NCBI GenBank assembly: GCA_024364735.1
Contig: JAGFNQ010010100.1
Location: 50,805-114,804 of the forward strand
DNA from: Boesenbergia rotunda
Lineage: Eukaryota; Streptophyta; Magnoliopsida; Zingiberales; Zingiberaceae
Direction of reading: 5' to 3'
Length of the DNA stretch: 64,000 nucleotides
In this document: piece after piece, positions 1 through 9,910 of the stretch
How the letters are laid out: every line of letters starts with the position of its first letter
Numbering within the stretch: the first letter of the stretch is position 1
The notes under the pieces: generated by a model
Seen by the model: only the letters and a program-made list of their open reading frames with translations
Told to the model about the DNA's origin: nothing
Databases searched by the model: none
Translations under genes and position numbers: made by a program

Positions 1-662
1 ATTCTGTCCCTGATATAGTCTTGATAAGTGATCTGCTACCACATTCTCAGTCCCCTGCTTATCCTTTATTTCTAAATCAAATTCTTGTAGAAGAAGAATC
101 CATCTGATGAGCCTTGGTTTAGCATCTTTTTTTCTCAATAAATACCTTATAGCTGCGTGATCTGTGTAAACAATAACCTTAGAGCCAACGAGATATGATC
201 TGAATTTTTCCAAAGCAAATACAATCGCCAAGAGTTCCTTCTCCGTAGTTGCGTAGTTCATCTGAGCATCATCCAAAGTTCGGCTAGCATAATAGATGGC
301 ATGTACCTTCCGGTCCGTTCTTTGTCCCAAAACTGCTCCTACTGCATAGTCACTTGCATCACACATAATTTCAAAGGGTAAGGTCCAATCGGGAGCTTGC
401 ATTATCGGAGCTGAGATCAAAGCTTCCTTCAACCTGGAAAAAGCGTCCAAACAATTTTCATCAAAAACAAATTCAACATCCTTAACTAACAAATTTGTCA
501 AAGGTTTAGAAATTTTTGAAAAGTCTTTGATAAAACGCCGGTAGAATCCAGCATGTCCTAAAAAGCTTCGCACTCCCTTAACGTTTGTCGGTGGAGGTAG
601 ATTTTCAATCACTTCCACCTTTGCCGTATCTACTTCAATTCCTCGCTCTGAAACCAAATGTC
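1..662 (-). pseudogene. Athila-type Ty3 pol, 3' part of RT and RNase H (out of frame with upstream)
   Basis: Read on the minus strand this is the direct continuation of the gag-pol ORF that starts at 4064, but in a different frame. It encodes the connection after the RT catalytic domain (a conserved GHAGFYRRFIKDFS stretch), then the RNase H domain with its MCDASDYAVGAVLGQ motif and the later DHAA and VVADHLSRL motifs. I see no stop codon in this frame down to base 1, where the window cuts the element, so integrase and the 3' LTR lie outside. RNase H of Ty3 elements removes RNA from the RNA-DNA hybrid during reverse transcription. The frame break is at about 673-678, where one base of a G run seems missing. 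Confidence 0.85.
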
Positions 663-3600
663 CTAACACAATGCCTCTCTCACCATAAAATGACATTTTT
701 CCCAGTTTAACACCAAATTTGTCTCTTCGCATCTCTGCAAAACATTAACCAAGTTGGACAAGCAAGTATCAAAGTTAGTACCATAAACTGAAAAATCGTC
801 CATAAAAACTTCCATAATGTTCTCAATCATATCAGAAAAAATAGCCATCATACAACGTTGAAAAGTAGCCGGTGCATTGCAAAGACCAAAAGGCATTCTC
901 CTATAGGCAAAAGTACCATAAGGACATGTAAACGTGGTTTTTTCCTGGTCATTTGGATGTATGGGGATTTGATAAAAACCAGAATATCCATCTAGATAAC
1001 AAAAATAAGAGTGTTTTGCCAACCTTTCTAACATTTGATCAATGAATGGGAGTGGGAAGTGATCTTTCCTATTTTCTTTGTTCAATTTCCTGTAGTCAAT
1101 ACACATTCTCCACCCAGTAACCGTCCTAGTGGGAATCAACTCATTATTTGAATTTCTAACTACAGTCATCCCACCTTTCTTTGGCACAACATGAACCGGA
1201 CTTACCCATTCACTATCAGAAATTGGATAAATTATTTCTGCATCCAGTAATTTCAATACCTCCTTCTTGACCACCTCCTTCATATTAGGATTAAGCCTCC
1301 TTTGTCTCTCAACTGAAGGTTTAAAATCTTTCTCGAGTAGAATTCTATGCATGCACAATGAAGGGCTAATCCCTTTGATGTCTTCAATGGTATACCCTAT
1401 GGTTTTAATATGCATTTTAAGCACACGGAGCAGCTTTTCAGTATCCACTTCATTTAAACTTGCATTTACAATTACAGGGAATGTGGAATTATCACCAAGA
1501 AATTCATACCTGAGGGTCGATGGAAGAGGTTTAAGTTCTACCTGCGGTAATTCATGGTTTTCACTTTCCAGTGATTTTTGTTCTAACATCGCTTCTTCAG
1601 TCATATGTCGCGCAAGGTTTACGTGTCCACCATCATCCCTGCTCTTTTCAACGTCTTCTTCATCCGAGTATGTGTCCAGTGTATCACTGAATTTGAGAAA
1701 CGATTCTTCTTCTTCCTCAACCATCTGCACCTCATCAATCCTGCAACACACATTCTCCAGAAGGGTTGTTTTAATAGCTTTAGACAAATCAAACTCAATT
1801 TTTTCGCCACCCACGGCTAACGACAACTTATGATTTTTAACATCAATAACTGCTCCTGCAGTGGCCAAGAAAGGTCTTCCCAGTATAATAGGAATGTATG
1901 GATCTTCATCCATTTCTAGGACAACAAAGTCTGCAGGAACAACAAATTTCCCAACCGTGACAGGTACATTTTCCAATACACCTAAAGGATACTTCACAGA
2001 GCGATCAGCAAGTTGCAAAGCTAGTGTTGTAATTTTCAATTCACCCAAGTTTAATTTCTTACACAATGAAAATGGCATAAGATTTACACTAGCTCCCAAA
2101 TCACAAAAAGCTTTATCAAAGTTATGATTCCTAATCATGCATGGGACTGAAAAACTACCTGGATCTTTGAGTTTAGGTGGTAACCTATTTTGAATTAGAG
2201 CACTACATTCCTCCGTCAATGCCACCGTTACACACTCCTCAATTTTTCTTTTGTTTGTCAATATGTCTTTCAGAAATTTTGAGTACGTGGGCATTTGCTG
2301 CAAGGCTTCCGTGAATGGAATGTTAATATACAACTTCCTTAGGACATCAAGAAACTTACCAAATTGTTCATCAAGTTTGGCCTTAATTATCCTCTGGGGA
2401 AATGGAATTGGGGGTTCGTATTTTTCCACGCGGGCATGGATTCTTTGGCTTTCAGGCATCTTTTTCCCTTCAGTAGCAGAGGATGACTCGGGCACAGGCG
2501 TGTCAAGCAGCACGTCCTGGGCGTGTTGTTCGCTGGAAGACATCTCGATGACTGGCACAGGCGTGTCAGGCAACACGTCCTGGGCGTGTTGTTCGCTGGC
2601 AGGAAATAGCTTTGGGTCCTCCTTAGGCTCATTTACTCTCCTCCCACTTCTCAAGGTAATTGCGTTACAATGCTCCACAGGATTTGTTTCTGGTCTCCCC
2701 GAAAATCTCCCCGGTGTTCTTGAAGACGAATCGGCGACCTGCGCAAGTTGATTTTCCAACATTTTAGTATGATTTGCCAAATTATCTATCTTACCTGATA
2801 ATAGAGAGATTCCTTCGGCTGTCTCGGAATGCTTCCGATTAGATTCCACCATGTGTTGTCGAAAGTCATCATTTTGTTTCGTTTGGCTAGCAATGAAATT
2901 TTCCATCATAATTTCCAGGTTAGACTTCTTTTCTTGCTGAAATCCTCCAGATGCTCCATAATTATTCTGCCCGGATTGATTTTGATTGTTTCTGTAAGAA
3001 AATTTTGGGTGGTTCCTCCATCCTAGATTGTAGGTGTTTGAATACGGATTGTTGTTTGGCCTTTGAGCAAAATTATTGATCGCTTCAACTTGTTCCACCT
3101 GCGCTCCAGTAGGTTGCGTGACCCCTACTTGGCAATTCATGGCCGAATGTCCTGTCACTCCACAAATCTCACAGATGACACTAGAAACAGCGTTAACATT
3201 AAAATTTTCAAATTTATAGGTTAATGCATCAACCTTTGCAGCAAGGCTGTCTAAAGCGCTCACCTCATACTTACCTGCCGATCGAACGGGATTCTCTCTC
3301 TCTCGCGCCCATTGGTGATGATTCAATGCCACGCTTTCGATAATATCGAATGCCTCCTCTAAGGTTTTGTTCATGAGCGCACCACCTGCAGCAGAGTCTA
3401 AAGAAACTTTAGTAGAGTAAGAAATTCCGTTATAGAAGGTATGGATTACGAGCCATTTCTCCAGTCCGTGATGTGGGCATTGCTGCAGTAATCCCTTAAA
3501 TCGATCCCAAGCTTCAAAAAGAGATTCTCCATCTTTTTGCACAAAATTTGTGATTTGGCTACGGAGTGAAGCGGTCTTGCTTGGTGGAAAGTACTTGTCT

Positions 3601-4064
3601 AAAAATCTCTGCTCGAGTTGCTCCCATGTTGTGATACAGTTCGATGGAAGCGAATGTAACCAAGCTCTTGCTCTGTCCCTTAAGGAAAAAGGAAAGAGTC
3701 GCAATCTTATCGCATCTGCAGAGGCTCCATTAAATTTGAGAGTTTCACAGAATTCCAGGAACACTTCCAGATGAAGATTTGGATCCTCCGTAGGCGCTCC
3801 TCCAAACTGATGTTGTTGGATCATAGACAGTAAAGCAGGCTTCAGTTCAAAATTGTTTGCTTCAATTGGAGGCCTTCTAATGCTAGATCTCAGGCCTCTA
3901 GCACTTGGCGCAGCATAGTCTCTCAATGGCTTGTTCTCTACCTGATTGTTCTCTTCTTGATCAGCCATTTCTCGTTGTTGTTGAAGTCGTCTCAGAGTGT
4001 GAAAGGTTCGTTCTATTTCAGGATCAGCTTCAAGAAGGACTCCCTCTCGATCTGACCTAAGCAT
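663..4064 (-). CDS. Gag-protease-RT polyprotein of an Athila-type Ty3 retrotransposon
   Basis: A long open frame of 1133 residues. The capsid domain covers about residues 75-250 (LRLFPFSLRDRARAWL motif). A CCHC zinc knuckle lies near 297-310 (CEICGVTGHSAMNC). A linker carries a small duplicated segment rich in PDTPVP. The aspartic protease has its active site at about residue 655 as DLGAS, a plant Athila/Tat variant of DSGA/DTGA. The RT follows, with the YPISDSEWVSPVHVVPKK entry motif and the catalytic FMDDFSVYG near residue 1088. The frame closes right after CHFMVRE because of a one-base deletion; RT thumb and RNase H continue in another frame below 662. The start at 4064 lies about 125 bases from the primer site, as expected. 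Capsid, protease and RT would form the cytoplasmic particle that copies the element RNA. Apart from the frameshift the ORF is clean, so the copy is young. Confidence 0.9.
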   Translation of the reverse strand: MLRSDREGVLLEADPEIERTFHTLRRLQQQREMADQEENNQVENKPLRDYAAPSARGLRSSIRRPPIEANNFELKPALLSMIQQHQFGGAPTEDPNLHLEVFLEFCETLKFNGASADAIRLRLFPFSLRDRARAWLHSLPSNCITTWEQLEQRFLDKYFPPSKTASLRSQITNFVQKDGESLFEAWDRFKGLLQQCPHHGLEKWLVIHTFYNGISYSTKVSLDSAAGGALMNKTLEEAFDIIESVALNHHQWARERENPVRSAGKYEVSALDSLAAKVDALTYKFENFNVNAVSSVICEICGVTGHSAMNCQVGVTQPTGAQVEQVEAINNFAQRPNNNPYSNTYNLGWRNHPKFSYRNNQNQSGQNNYGASGGFQQEKKSNLEIMMENFIASQTKQNDDFRQHMVESNRKHSETAEGISLLSGKIDNLANHTKMLENQLAQVADSSSRTPGRFSGRPETNPVEHCNAITLRSGRRVNEPKEDPKLFPASEQHAQDVLPDTPVPVIEMSSSEQHAQDVLLDTPVPESSSATEGKKMPESQRIHARVEKYEPPIPFPQRIIKAKLDEQFGKFLDVLRKLYINIPFTEALQQMPTYSKFLKDILTNKRKIEECVTVALTEECSALIQNRLPPKLKDPGSFSVPCMIRNHNFDKAFCDLGASVNLMPFSLCKKLNLGELKITTLALQLADRSVKYPLGVLENVPVTVGKFVVPADFVVLEMDEDPYIPIILGRPFLATAGAVIDVKNHKLSLAVGGEKIEFDLSKAIKTTLLENVCCRIDEVQMVEEEEESFLKFSDTLDTYSDEEDVEKSRDDGGHVNLARHMTEEAMLEQKSLESENHELPQVELKPLPSTLRYEFLGDNSTFPVIVNASLNEVDTEKLLRVLKMHIKTIGYTIEDIKGISPSLCMHRILLEKDFKPSVERQRRLNPNMKEVVKKEVLKLLDAEIIYPISDSEWVSPVHVVPKKGGMTVVRNSNNELIPTRTVTGWRMCIDYRKLNKENRKDHFPLPFIDQMLERLAKHSYFCYLDGYSGFYQIPIHPNDQEKTTFTCPYGTFAYRRMPFGLCNAPATFQRCMMAIFSDMIENIMEVFMDDFSVYGTNFDTCLSNLVNVLQRCEETNLVLNWEKCHFMVREALC

Positions 4065-4188
4065 TCAACGAGAAAGGTATACTTCCAATGCAAGTTAGAG
4101 AGCAAAATTGCAAAAAAAAAAAAAGAAACAGGACAACTACGCAGAAATCTGGATTAATCAAACTGCAATATTCCAATATTGACACAGT

Positions 4189-4205
4189 CCCCGGCAACGG
4201 CGCCA
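4189..4205 (-). other. Primer binding site complementary to tRNA-Asp
   Basis: On the minus strand the 17 bases TGGCGCCGTTGCCGGGG are the exact complement of the 3' end of plant tRNA-Asp including CCA. The site lies six bases internal to the LTR end at 4212 and upstream of gag. A tRNA-Asp primer is a known trait of the Athila lineage and agrees with the protein motifs. Bases 4065-4188 between it and gag hold only a leader with an A run and no ORF. Confidence 0.9.
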
Positions 4206-4211
4206 AAAACA

Positions 4212-5345
4212 TGATTGGTTGTTTCCGCAAGTGCACGGTTTGTCGTCAAGTAATAAAATATCGATCCCACAGGGACTGGGACAAGTACTAGAATCTTACG
4301 AGTTTTAATTATCCAGATGAATGTTCTAATGATAAATTTGCTCTAAATCAAACAATTCAAGCGATCGAAAATCAGCGAAAGTATTGAGGGATAAAAGACA
4401 ATCTTAGGATTACGGTTTCACCACGCTAACTATTATCATGACAGTTCTCCGTTGACGACTACTTATACCCAGGTCGGTTTCTTTTATTCGAATGCAACTT
4501 TACCTATCAAGGTTTCCGAAATAGACGATCTTTTCATGCTTTGAAATCCTGTCACTAGATTCCCGCAGACCTATCTAAACATCTACCAGATTCGTAAGCT
4601 GATTCCTAATTTATCGACGGCCTCTTTTGAAGATCACGCCAATGTATCTACTTTAATTCATCTCTAGTCCTATGGCATACGTACGTAGATGACTCTTAAC
4701 TGCTTTGGATCCTGTCACATGAATCCTGCAAAGCCTATCTAAACAATTACCATTTTCGTAGAAACAAATCAAAGCATCATTCAACAATCGATACAACCAA
4801 CAAGGATATGCGTAATCGAACAAACAGAGTTAATAACAAATCATGAAAATAGTTAGGGCTACTCCCTCTTCCTAAGATTTACACGACTACTCCATAAATC
4901 CAGAGAATTTGACAAATAGATAGGAAATAGACATTACAAATCCTCCTTGATGGTGTTTCCCCCTCCAAGTCTCGACAAAAGAAAGCTTTTCCCTGATTTC
5001 CGCCGCCCCCCTCTCGTGTTAGGTCTTCTCCCCTTTTATAGAATCTCAGCGGCACGCCCGTGCTGATCGACACGGCCTGGACGTGTTCTCTGCGACTTCT
5101 CGTTCTTCAATAGCATGCCTTGCCCGTGCTTAACTGGCACGGGCGTGCTCTTCATGTGCCACGGCCGTGCTTAGCCAAGACACGGGCGTGTCTTCACGTG
5201 CTGAGTGGTTCGACTGATTTTGTGCATCCTGTCATCAAAATCCAACACACAGCAGTATCCTCGCCCAAAATATGTTAAACCAAGTAAAAACTATCAAATA
5301 TGCCTCTAATAAGATAAAAACAAGATGAAATGCATATATATTTCA
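4212..5345 (-). mobile_element. 5' LTR of the Athila-type element
   Basis: The 3' end of the LTR is set by the primer site next to it: reading minus, it ends in CAACCAATCA. The conserved Athila-like end 'CCCTGTGGGATCGAT...TTACTTGACGACAAACCGTGCACTTGCGG' (here described in parts) lies at about 4222-4280. A TATA box (TATAAAAG, minus) is at 5033-5040. Around 5050-5200 there are repeated CACGGGCGTGC-like palindromes. The outer end at about 5345 is inferred from a TG/CA terminus (minus strand starts TGAAATATATATGC) and is less certain than the inner end. The partner 3' LTR is outside the window. Confidence 0.7.
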
Positions 5346-5660
5346 TGCCCCAAAACTATACATGAGTTTCACACATCACTTGGCTCCATGATCATACTTG
5401 GACATTCCAATCAAGGAAACATGATTGGAGACTTTTTCTCGATACAAACTTGGTTGGAAATTGATTGAATGTTTGTGATTGAATTTGACTTCACTTGGGT
5501 GGAGCAAATTGATTTGTTAGACTCATAAGGACCTTTGATCCTTGTTAAAAGATCAATTATAGTCAAGTGATCACTTCCAAGATCGATAATTTTTATCTGA
5601 TCTTATCAGAAATCGATAGGAAGTCTGAAACTGAAATTTCAGATCGTATCAGAAAAATTC
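5346..5660. other. No gene seen
   Basis: Sequence between the outer edge of the Athila LTR and the start of the GATCGGTC hairpin cluster. It is ordinary AT-rich DNA with several TTGATT words and no ORF, TIR or RNA gene that I can support. It may be the 5' part of the next element. Confidence 0.4.
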
Positions 5661-6000
5661 AGGGAGCCTGATCGGTCACCAGACCGATCAGGAGGATGTC
5701 TGATCGGTCCAACGGACCGATCAAGCTGTTTCGCGATTACTCATAGAAATCTCTCTGTGTTGGCCTGGGTCAGTCCACAGACCGATCTGGCTCACAGTGG
5801 TGATCGGTCCACAGACCGTTCAGGAGGCCCACAGAAAACCTCCCAAATCCACTGTTCGTTCCCTGATCGATCAGCCGATCGATCAGGAGCCTGCCTGATC
5901 GGTCACCCGACCGATCAGGACCAGGCCAGACCGATCAGGCCAGGGCCTGATCGGTCTGGGCGCTCCCAGATCGAACGGTGATCCGTTCGATCACATTAAA
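5660..6000 (-). repeat. Cluster of GATCGGTC-ACCA-GACCGATC hairpins
   Basis: At least eight perfect or near-perfect palindromes of the form GATCGGTC-loop-GACCGATC occur in about 340 bases, for example near 5670, 5703, 5800, 5870, 5897 and 5925. The loop in the best copy is ACCA, the reverse complement of the TGGT loop found in the same palindromes of the LTR at 8681-10915. This segment is therefore either the same family in reverse orientation or a related leader. No protein is encoded. Confidence 0.7.
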
Positions 6001-6299
6001 TTGCAGTTGGTGGACCGATCCAACAACCTATTAACTCTTTCTATTCGCTTCATCTTCAACCCTAGGCGCCGAAAAACCCTTCCATCCCCCTCGTCGTGCG
6101 CCAGCCATCCTTGTGAAGCAAGCCTCCTGTAATCTCTTTGCAATATGTGGGATCTCTGCAACTTCATCTCTGTGAGGTTGCACTAAGTCTTTGTCCTTTG
6201 CACGTTGTGTTCGGAAGAATCTGTGGGTTCTTTTTCTCTTCAAGCAAGCCTCGTGCGTGTTCTACAAGCTGCTATCCAGATCTTCTTCGACTAACCTTC

Positions 6300-8024
6300 A
6301 TGGCACCTAAGTAAGCTTGCGTTAAGTTTATTTTCTTTCGGCTTAGATCATAACTTTGTAATGTTTAGCCTAACCATGTTCTTTCTTATTGTGTTTTCTT
6401 TTTGTGTTGTGACTCCACTCTTGTCGTGACCTTTCATTACCATGACATGGATCTCATTGATTAAACCTAACTTCATTTGATTATTTTCTATTATGATCAA
6501 TGTCCTAAACTTCAAATTCCTTTTCTTGTGTCGTAATTTGATCCATTCAATTTGGTGTCGTGACCTTCCCATGATCCTACCCTACTGATTACACCTAATC
6601 TTGACCTTACTTTCTTGTGATCATTCTTATGATTAAATTGATCCATTCATTCCATCCTTTAGGAAAACCACTAAGGGCAAGGAACCCGTTGAAGGGTCCT
6701 CCAAGGGCAAAGGCCCTTCATCATCTGCCCCCTCCCGAAGGCCTCAGCCTTCGTCTAGTTCTCAGTTCCCGAATGCGGCCTTTGAGCAGGCCTTTCAATC
6801 CAAAACTTTCAAACTACTTTCGTGTAGGTCTATTGATTGACCTTTCTTGGTTAAGCATTGTCCTTCTATCATAGAGGTGATTGAGTTTTATAACCTCGAT
6901 TTCTTTCTCTCCCTCGAATGAACAATCAACTATGACCTTGTTTCTGAATTCTACAATAATTTACAACAAGGACCTCAAGGTGGCTTTGATTTCACTACTC
7001 GAGTAGCCAAGGGGAATCTTGACTTCTCCTATGATGTCCTGGCGGAGTATCTGGGCGGTCGCCGATCACCTAATTTTTATTCTATCTACCCAGAGCTTCC
7101 CGACCCCTTATTGGCTCCATTCGGGGACGTCACCCCCGACTCCATATATGAGCACTTCTTCGGACACTCTCAACCAGCTGGCCTTGATGAGTTGGGGCCT
7201 GACTTCCGACCTTTGCGGCCCTCCGACTTTCTCCTATTGATTATGTTCTTTTTAAGATAGTCACGAACTGCATCCTTCCCATAACCTCCAAACCCCTCAC
7301 TGAGATCCGACCATATCACTGTCTGTTGCTTTATGGCATGCACCGCTACATGGACTTTGACATTATGGAGAGTGTTTTTCAGTCGATCATCTCCTATCGC
7401 GAGCCCAGTCGTCGCACTGTGTATATGTCGTTCGGTCACGTCATTACTGACTGGCTTACGCTAGTTGGTATTGATGTGACCAAGGGCAGGAGAGTGCCCA
7501 TGGTTAGACAGGATTGCTGATTGGGCAAACGCGCGTTTGCCAAATCTGGTCTTATTGTTGGGCCGGATGATCAGAGTCTTATTTGGAAGAATGGGCGAGG
7601 TCTTGGCGAGCTTCCTCGAGGCGCACATGTACAGGTACCCGAAGGTCCGGCTGCACATCAGGAGGCGCTCGCCGCCGCTGCTGACTATGACTATGAGCTA
7701 GATCCAGACCTGCGCTGGCAGATTTCAGAGCTTGATCGAACCATCCAGCATTATCTTCATTTGAGAGAGCTCTGGCGAGAGGAGATCCGGTCTGGGTTTC
7801 AAGCTTTCGACCGCAGATTGCTAGCGGTCGAGTCTGACGTCTCTGGGGTCCGCTCCAGGCAGGAGACATGGCATGAGGAGTGGCGCAGTTGGGCAGCTGG
7901 TCATCCATACCAGCCTTCATCTACTGGAGCTGCACCCTCTGGCAGTACCGCACCGGGGTCCTTCATACCTGATGATGACACGATTGATGACCCTATACAG
8001 GTTGACCCTCCGGCCAACGATTGA
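6300..8024 (+). pseudogene. Retroelement ORF of the 'putative plant transposon protein' type, spliced and decayed
   Basis: A short first exon (ATGGCACCTAA, 6300-6310) is followed by a GT...AG intron 6311-6662. The second exon starts with a lysine/serine-rich stretch (KGKEPVEGSSKGKGPSSS). It continues into a conserved domain with FYNLDFFLSLE, DFSYDVLAEYLGG, IYEHFFGHSQPAGLDELGP and YGMHRYMDFDIMESVF, which I recognise from plant proteins annotated as putative plant transposon protein. The C-terminal part (7521-8024) is acidic and ends PIQVDPPAND. The frame is closed by TGA at 6838, 6919 and 7518, and there is an indel near 7240; each TGA is where CGA would fit. No reverse transcriptase or integrase is nearby, so this was a non-autonomous element. 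Molecular function of the domain is unknown to me. A capsid-like role is only a guess. Confidence 0.65.
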
Positions 8025-8666
8025 CTATGAATGTACTCTGTCTCTGCCCGTGACTTGCATTTGACTATTTGATTGCTCTGACTTTATGGCTGTATGCCTA
8101 TGCTCTGACTATCATGTTTTGGTGTTGTACTTGACTATATTTTTGATGTTGTGTTATGCATTTGCCTCTGTGACTAATTTTCTTGTATGCTTTGCCATAT
8201 TATGCTTATTGCTAGTTCATATGATCGATATCTTCCTGTATGTCTTGCCATATTATGCTTACTGTTAGTTCGTATGTCTGATCATATGATAGATATCTTC
8301 ATGTATGCCTTGCTATATTATGCATTGCTATGCTTATTCGTACTCCATGTTCATATGATACATATGATTGTTTTGCCATGCGTTATATTTGTCATATGGT
8401 TTCATATGCTTTCAATATTCAATCATACCTTTGTTGTTTTGGGATAATCCCTAGGATTGAGGGGGAGGTTTTATTTTTAAACTTAACAACCCCTCTAGAC
8501 CCTTTTCGGTGTTTGACAAAGGGAGAGAGTGTGGTTGGTTAAGTTTAGGACGATTACAAGCTTAATTATTGTAGGGGGAGGATCCTGATTCCCCTATGAG
8601 TGTGAAATGTGAAATTTGCAACTATTGATTTCAAATCCCTAAACTTAAAATCGGGTTGTCAAACAA
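8025..8666 (+). other. 3' untranslated internal region with short tandem repeats
   Basis: No ORF that I believe in. From about 8185 to 8335 a unit of roughly 65 bases (TATGCCTTGCCATATTATGC, then a run to GATATCTTCCTG) is repeated about three times. Further on come purine-rich words such as AGGGGGAGG typical of the 3' untranslated part of SIRE-like Copia elements. It leads straight into the polypurine tract of the LTR. Confidence 0.5.
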
Positions 8667-8680
8667 CAAAAAGGGGGAGA
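8667..8680 (+). other. Polypurine tract
   Basis: AAAAAGGGGGAGAT directly precedes the TGTTG start of the LTR. This is the usual second-strand primer site of LTR retrotransposons and of the SIRE-type Copia form. Confidence 0.8.
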
Positions 8681-8779
8681 TTGTTGATGCAGTCTGACCC
8701 AGATTGTTGTTTTGATGTTAACACCGATTTTAGTTTAGGTTGATGAGATGATTATGATTAAGTCCTGATCGGGGACTGG

Positions 8780-9240
8780 GCTTTAGATGAATGAAAAAGT
8801 CCTAGCTTGGAGGGCTAGACGTGAAAAGTCCTAACTTGGAAGGTTAGGTGTGAAAAAGTCCTAGCTTGGAGGGTCAGGTCTTAGCCTGAAGGGGTAGGTT
8901 GGATGAAACCCTGACTTGGAGGGTCAGGTCCTAGCCTGGAGGTCTAGGTTAGATGAAACCCTGACTTGGAGGGTCAGGTCCTAGCCTAGAGGGCTAGGTT
9001 GGATGAAACCCTGATCCCTGACTTGGAGGGTCAGGTCCTAGCCTAGAGGGCTAGGTTGGATGAAACCCTGACTTGGAGGGTCAGGTCCTAGCCTGGAGGT
9101 CTAGGTTGGATGAAATCCCGGCTTGGAGGGTCAGGTCCTAGCTTGGAGAGCTAGGTTGGATGAAATCCTGACTTGGAGGGTCAGGTCCTAGCTTGGAGGG
9201 CCAGGTCCTAGCTTGGAGGGCTAGGTTGAAGTCCCGGTGA
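8780..9240 (+). repeat. Array of short hairpins with conserved loop and changing stem
   Basis: About 18-20 units of roughly 19 bases. Examples are CCTAGCTTGGAGGGCTAGG, CCTAACTTGGAAGGTTAGG and CCTGACTTGGAGGGTCAGG. The central TTGGAGG is kept while the two arms change together (TAGC/GCTA, TAAC/GTTA, TGAC/GTCA). Units alternate and are spaced by GT or by TTGGATGAAA. It lies at the start of the LTR, in U3 or R. Confidence 0.8.
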
Positions 9241-9336
9241 GTGAGACTGGGCACGGAGTCTAGGTCTGGGGGACTGAGCACGAGTCAGGGGAGGCTGGGA
9301 GCCAGTTCTCTTGACTTAGAGTGGGTTTGGCCATGC

Positions 9337-9910
9337 CTGGATCGGTCTGGTGACCGATCAGGGAAGTTGGCACGGAGTTCCCTCGTGGATCGGTCTGGTG
9401 ACCGATCCAGCGATGTCTGATCGGTCTGGTGACCGATCAGGGAACATACGGTGACTTTGGCAAACTTACTGATCGGCTTCTGATCGGTCTGGTGACCGAT
9501 CAGGGAGCATACAATGAGTTTGGGGAACCTTACTGATCGACTCTTGATCGGTCTGGTGACCGATCAGGTACACTATTCAAATCGTTCTAGGGAATGATCA
9601 AACGTCGCGGACTTCACACTATAACCGATCAGGTTGGAGCCTGATCGGTCGGAGGGTGGCTTGATCGGTTACCAGTCCGATCAGGCCACACCCTGATCGG
9701 TCTGGGGACCGATCAGGAGGTTTGGACTACGAAGCTGGGAAATCATCCTACAAAGGGGTGGATCGGTCTGGTGACCGATCCACGACTTGGGAACGGTCTG
9801 GTGATCGATCCCGGAGAAGTCGCGATTTCTGATTACGCATTGGGGACCGATCAGGTTGGAGCCTGATCGGTCTGAACCCATCCTGATCGGTCTGGTGACC
9901 GATCAGCAGC
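9337..9910 (+). repeat. Cluster of GATCGGTCTGGTGACCGATC palindromes
   Basis: Roughly ten copies of a 20-base hairpin with a perfect 8-bp stem and TGGT loop, near 9341, 9388, 9419, 9480, 9545, 9694, 9761 and 9887, plus decayed variants at 9640 and 9790. They are spaced irregularly, so this is an interspersed cluster and not a simple tandem array. It belongs to the LTR. Confidence 0.85.

Noticed and set aside
1267..1833. Plus-strand ORF of 188 codons
   Set aside because: Antisense to the Athila protease-RT region, with no domain of its own.
8780..9240. CRISPR-like spacing of short repeats
   Set aside because: Plant nuclear DNA; the 'spacers' are themselves repeats, no cas genes, and the array lies within an LTR.
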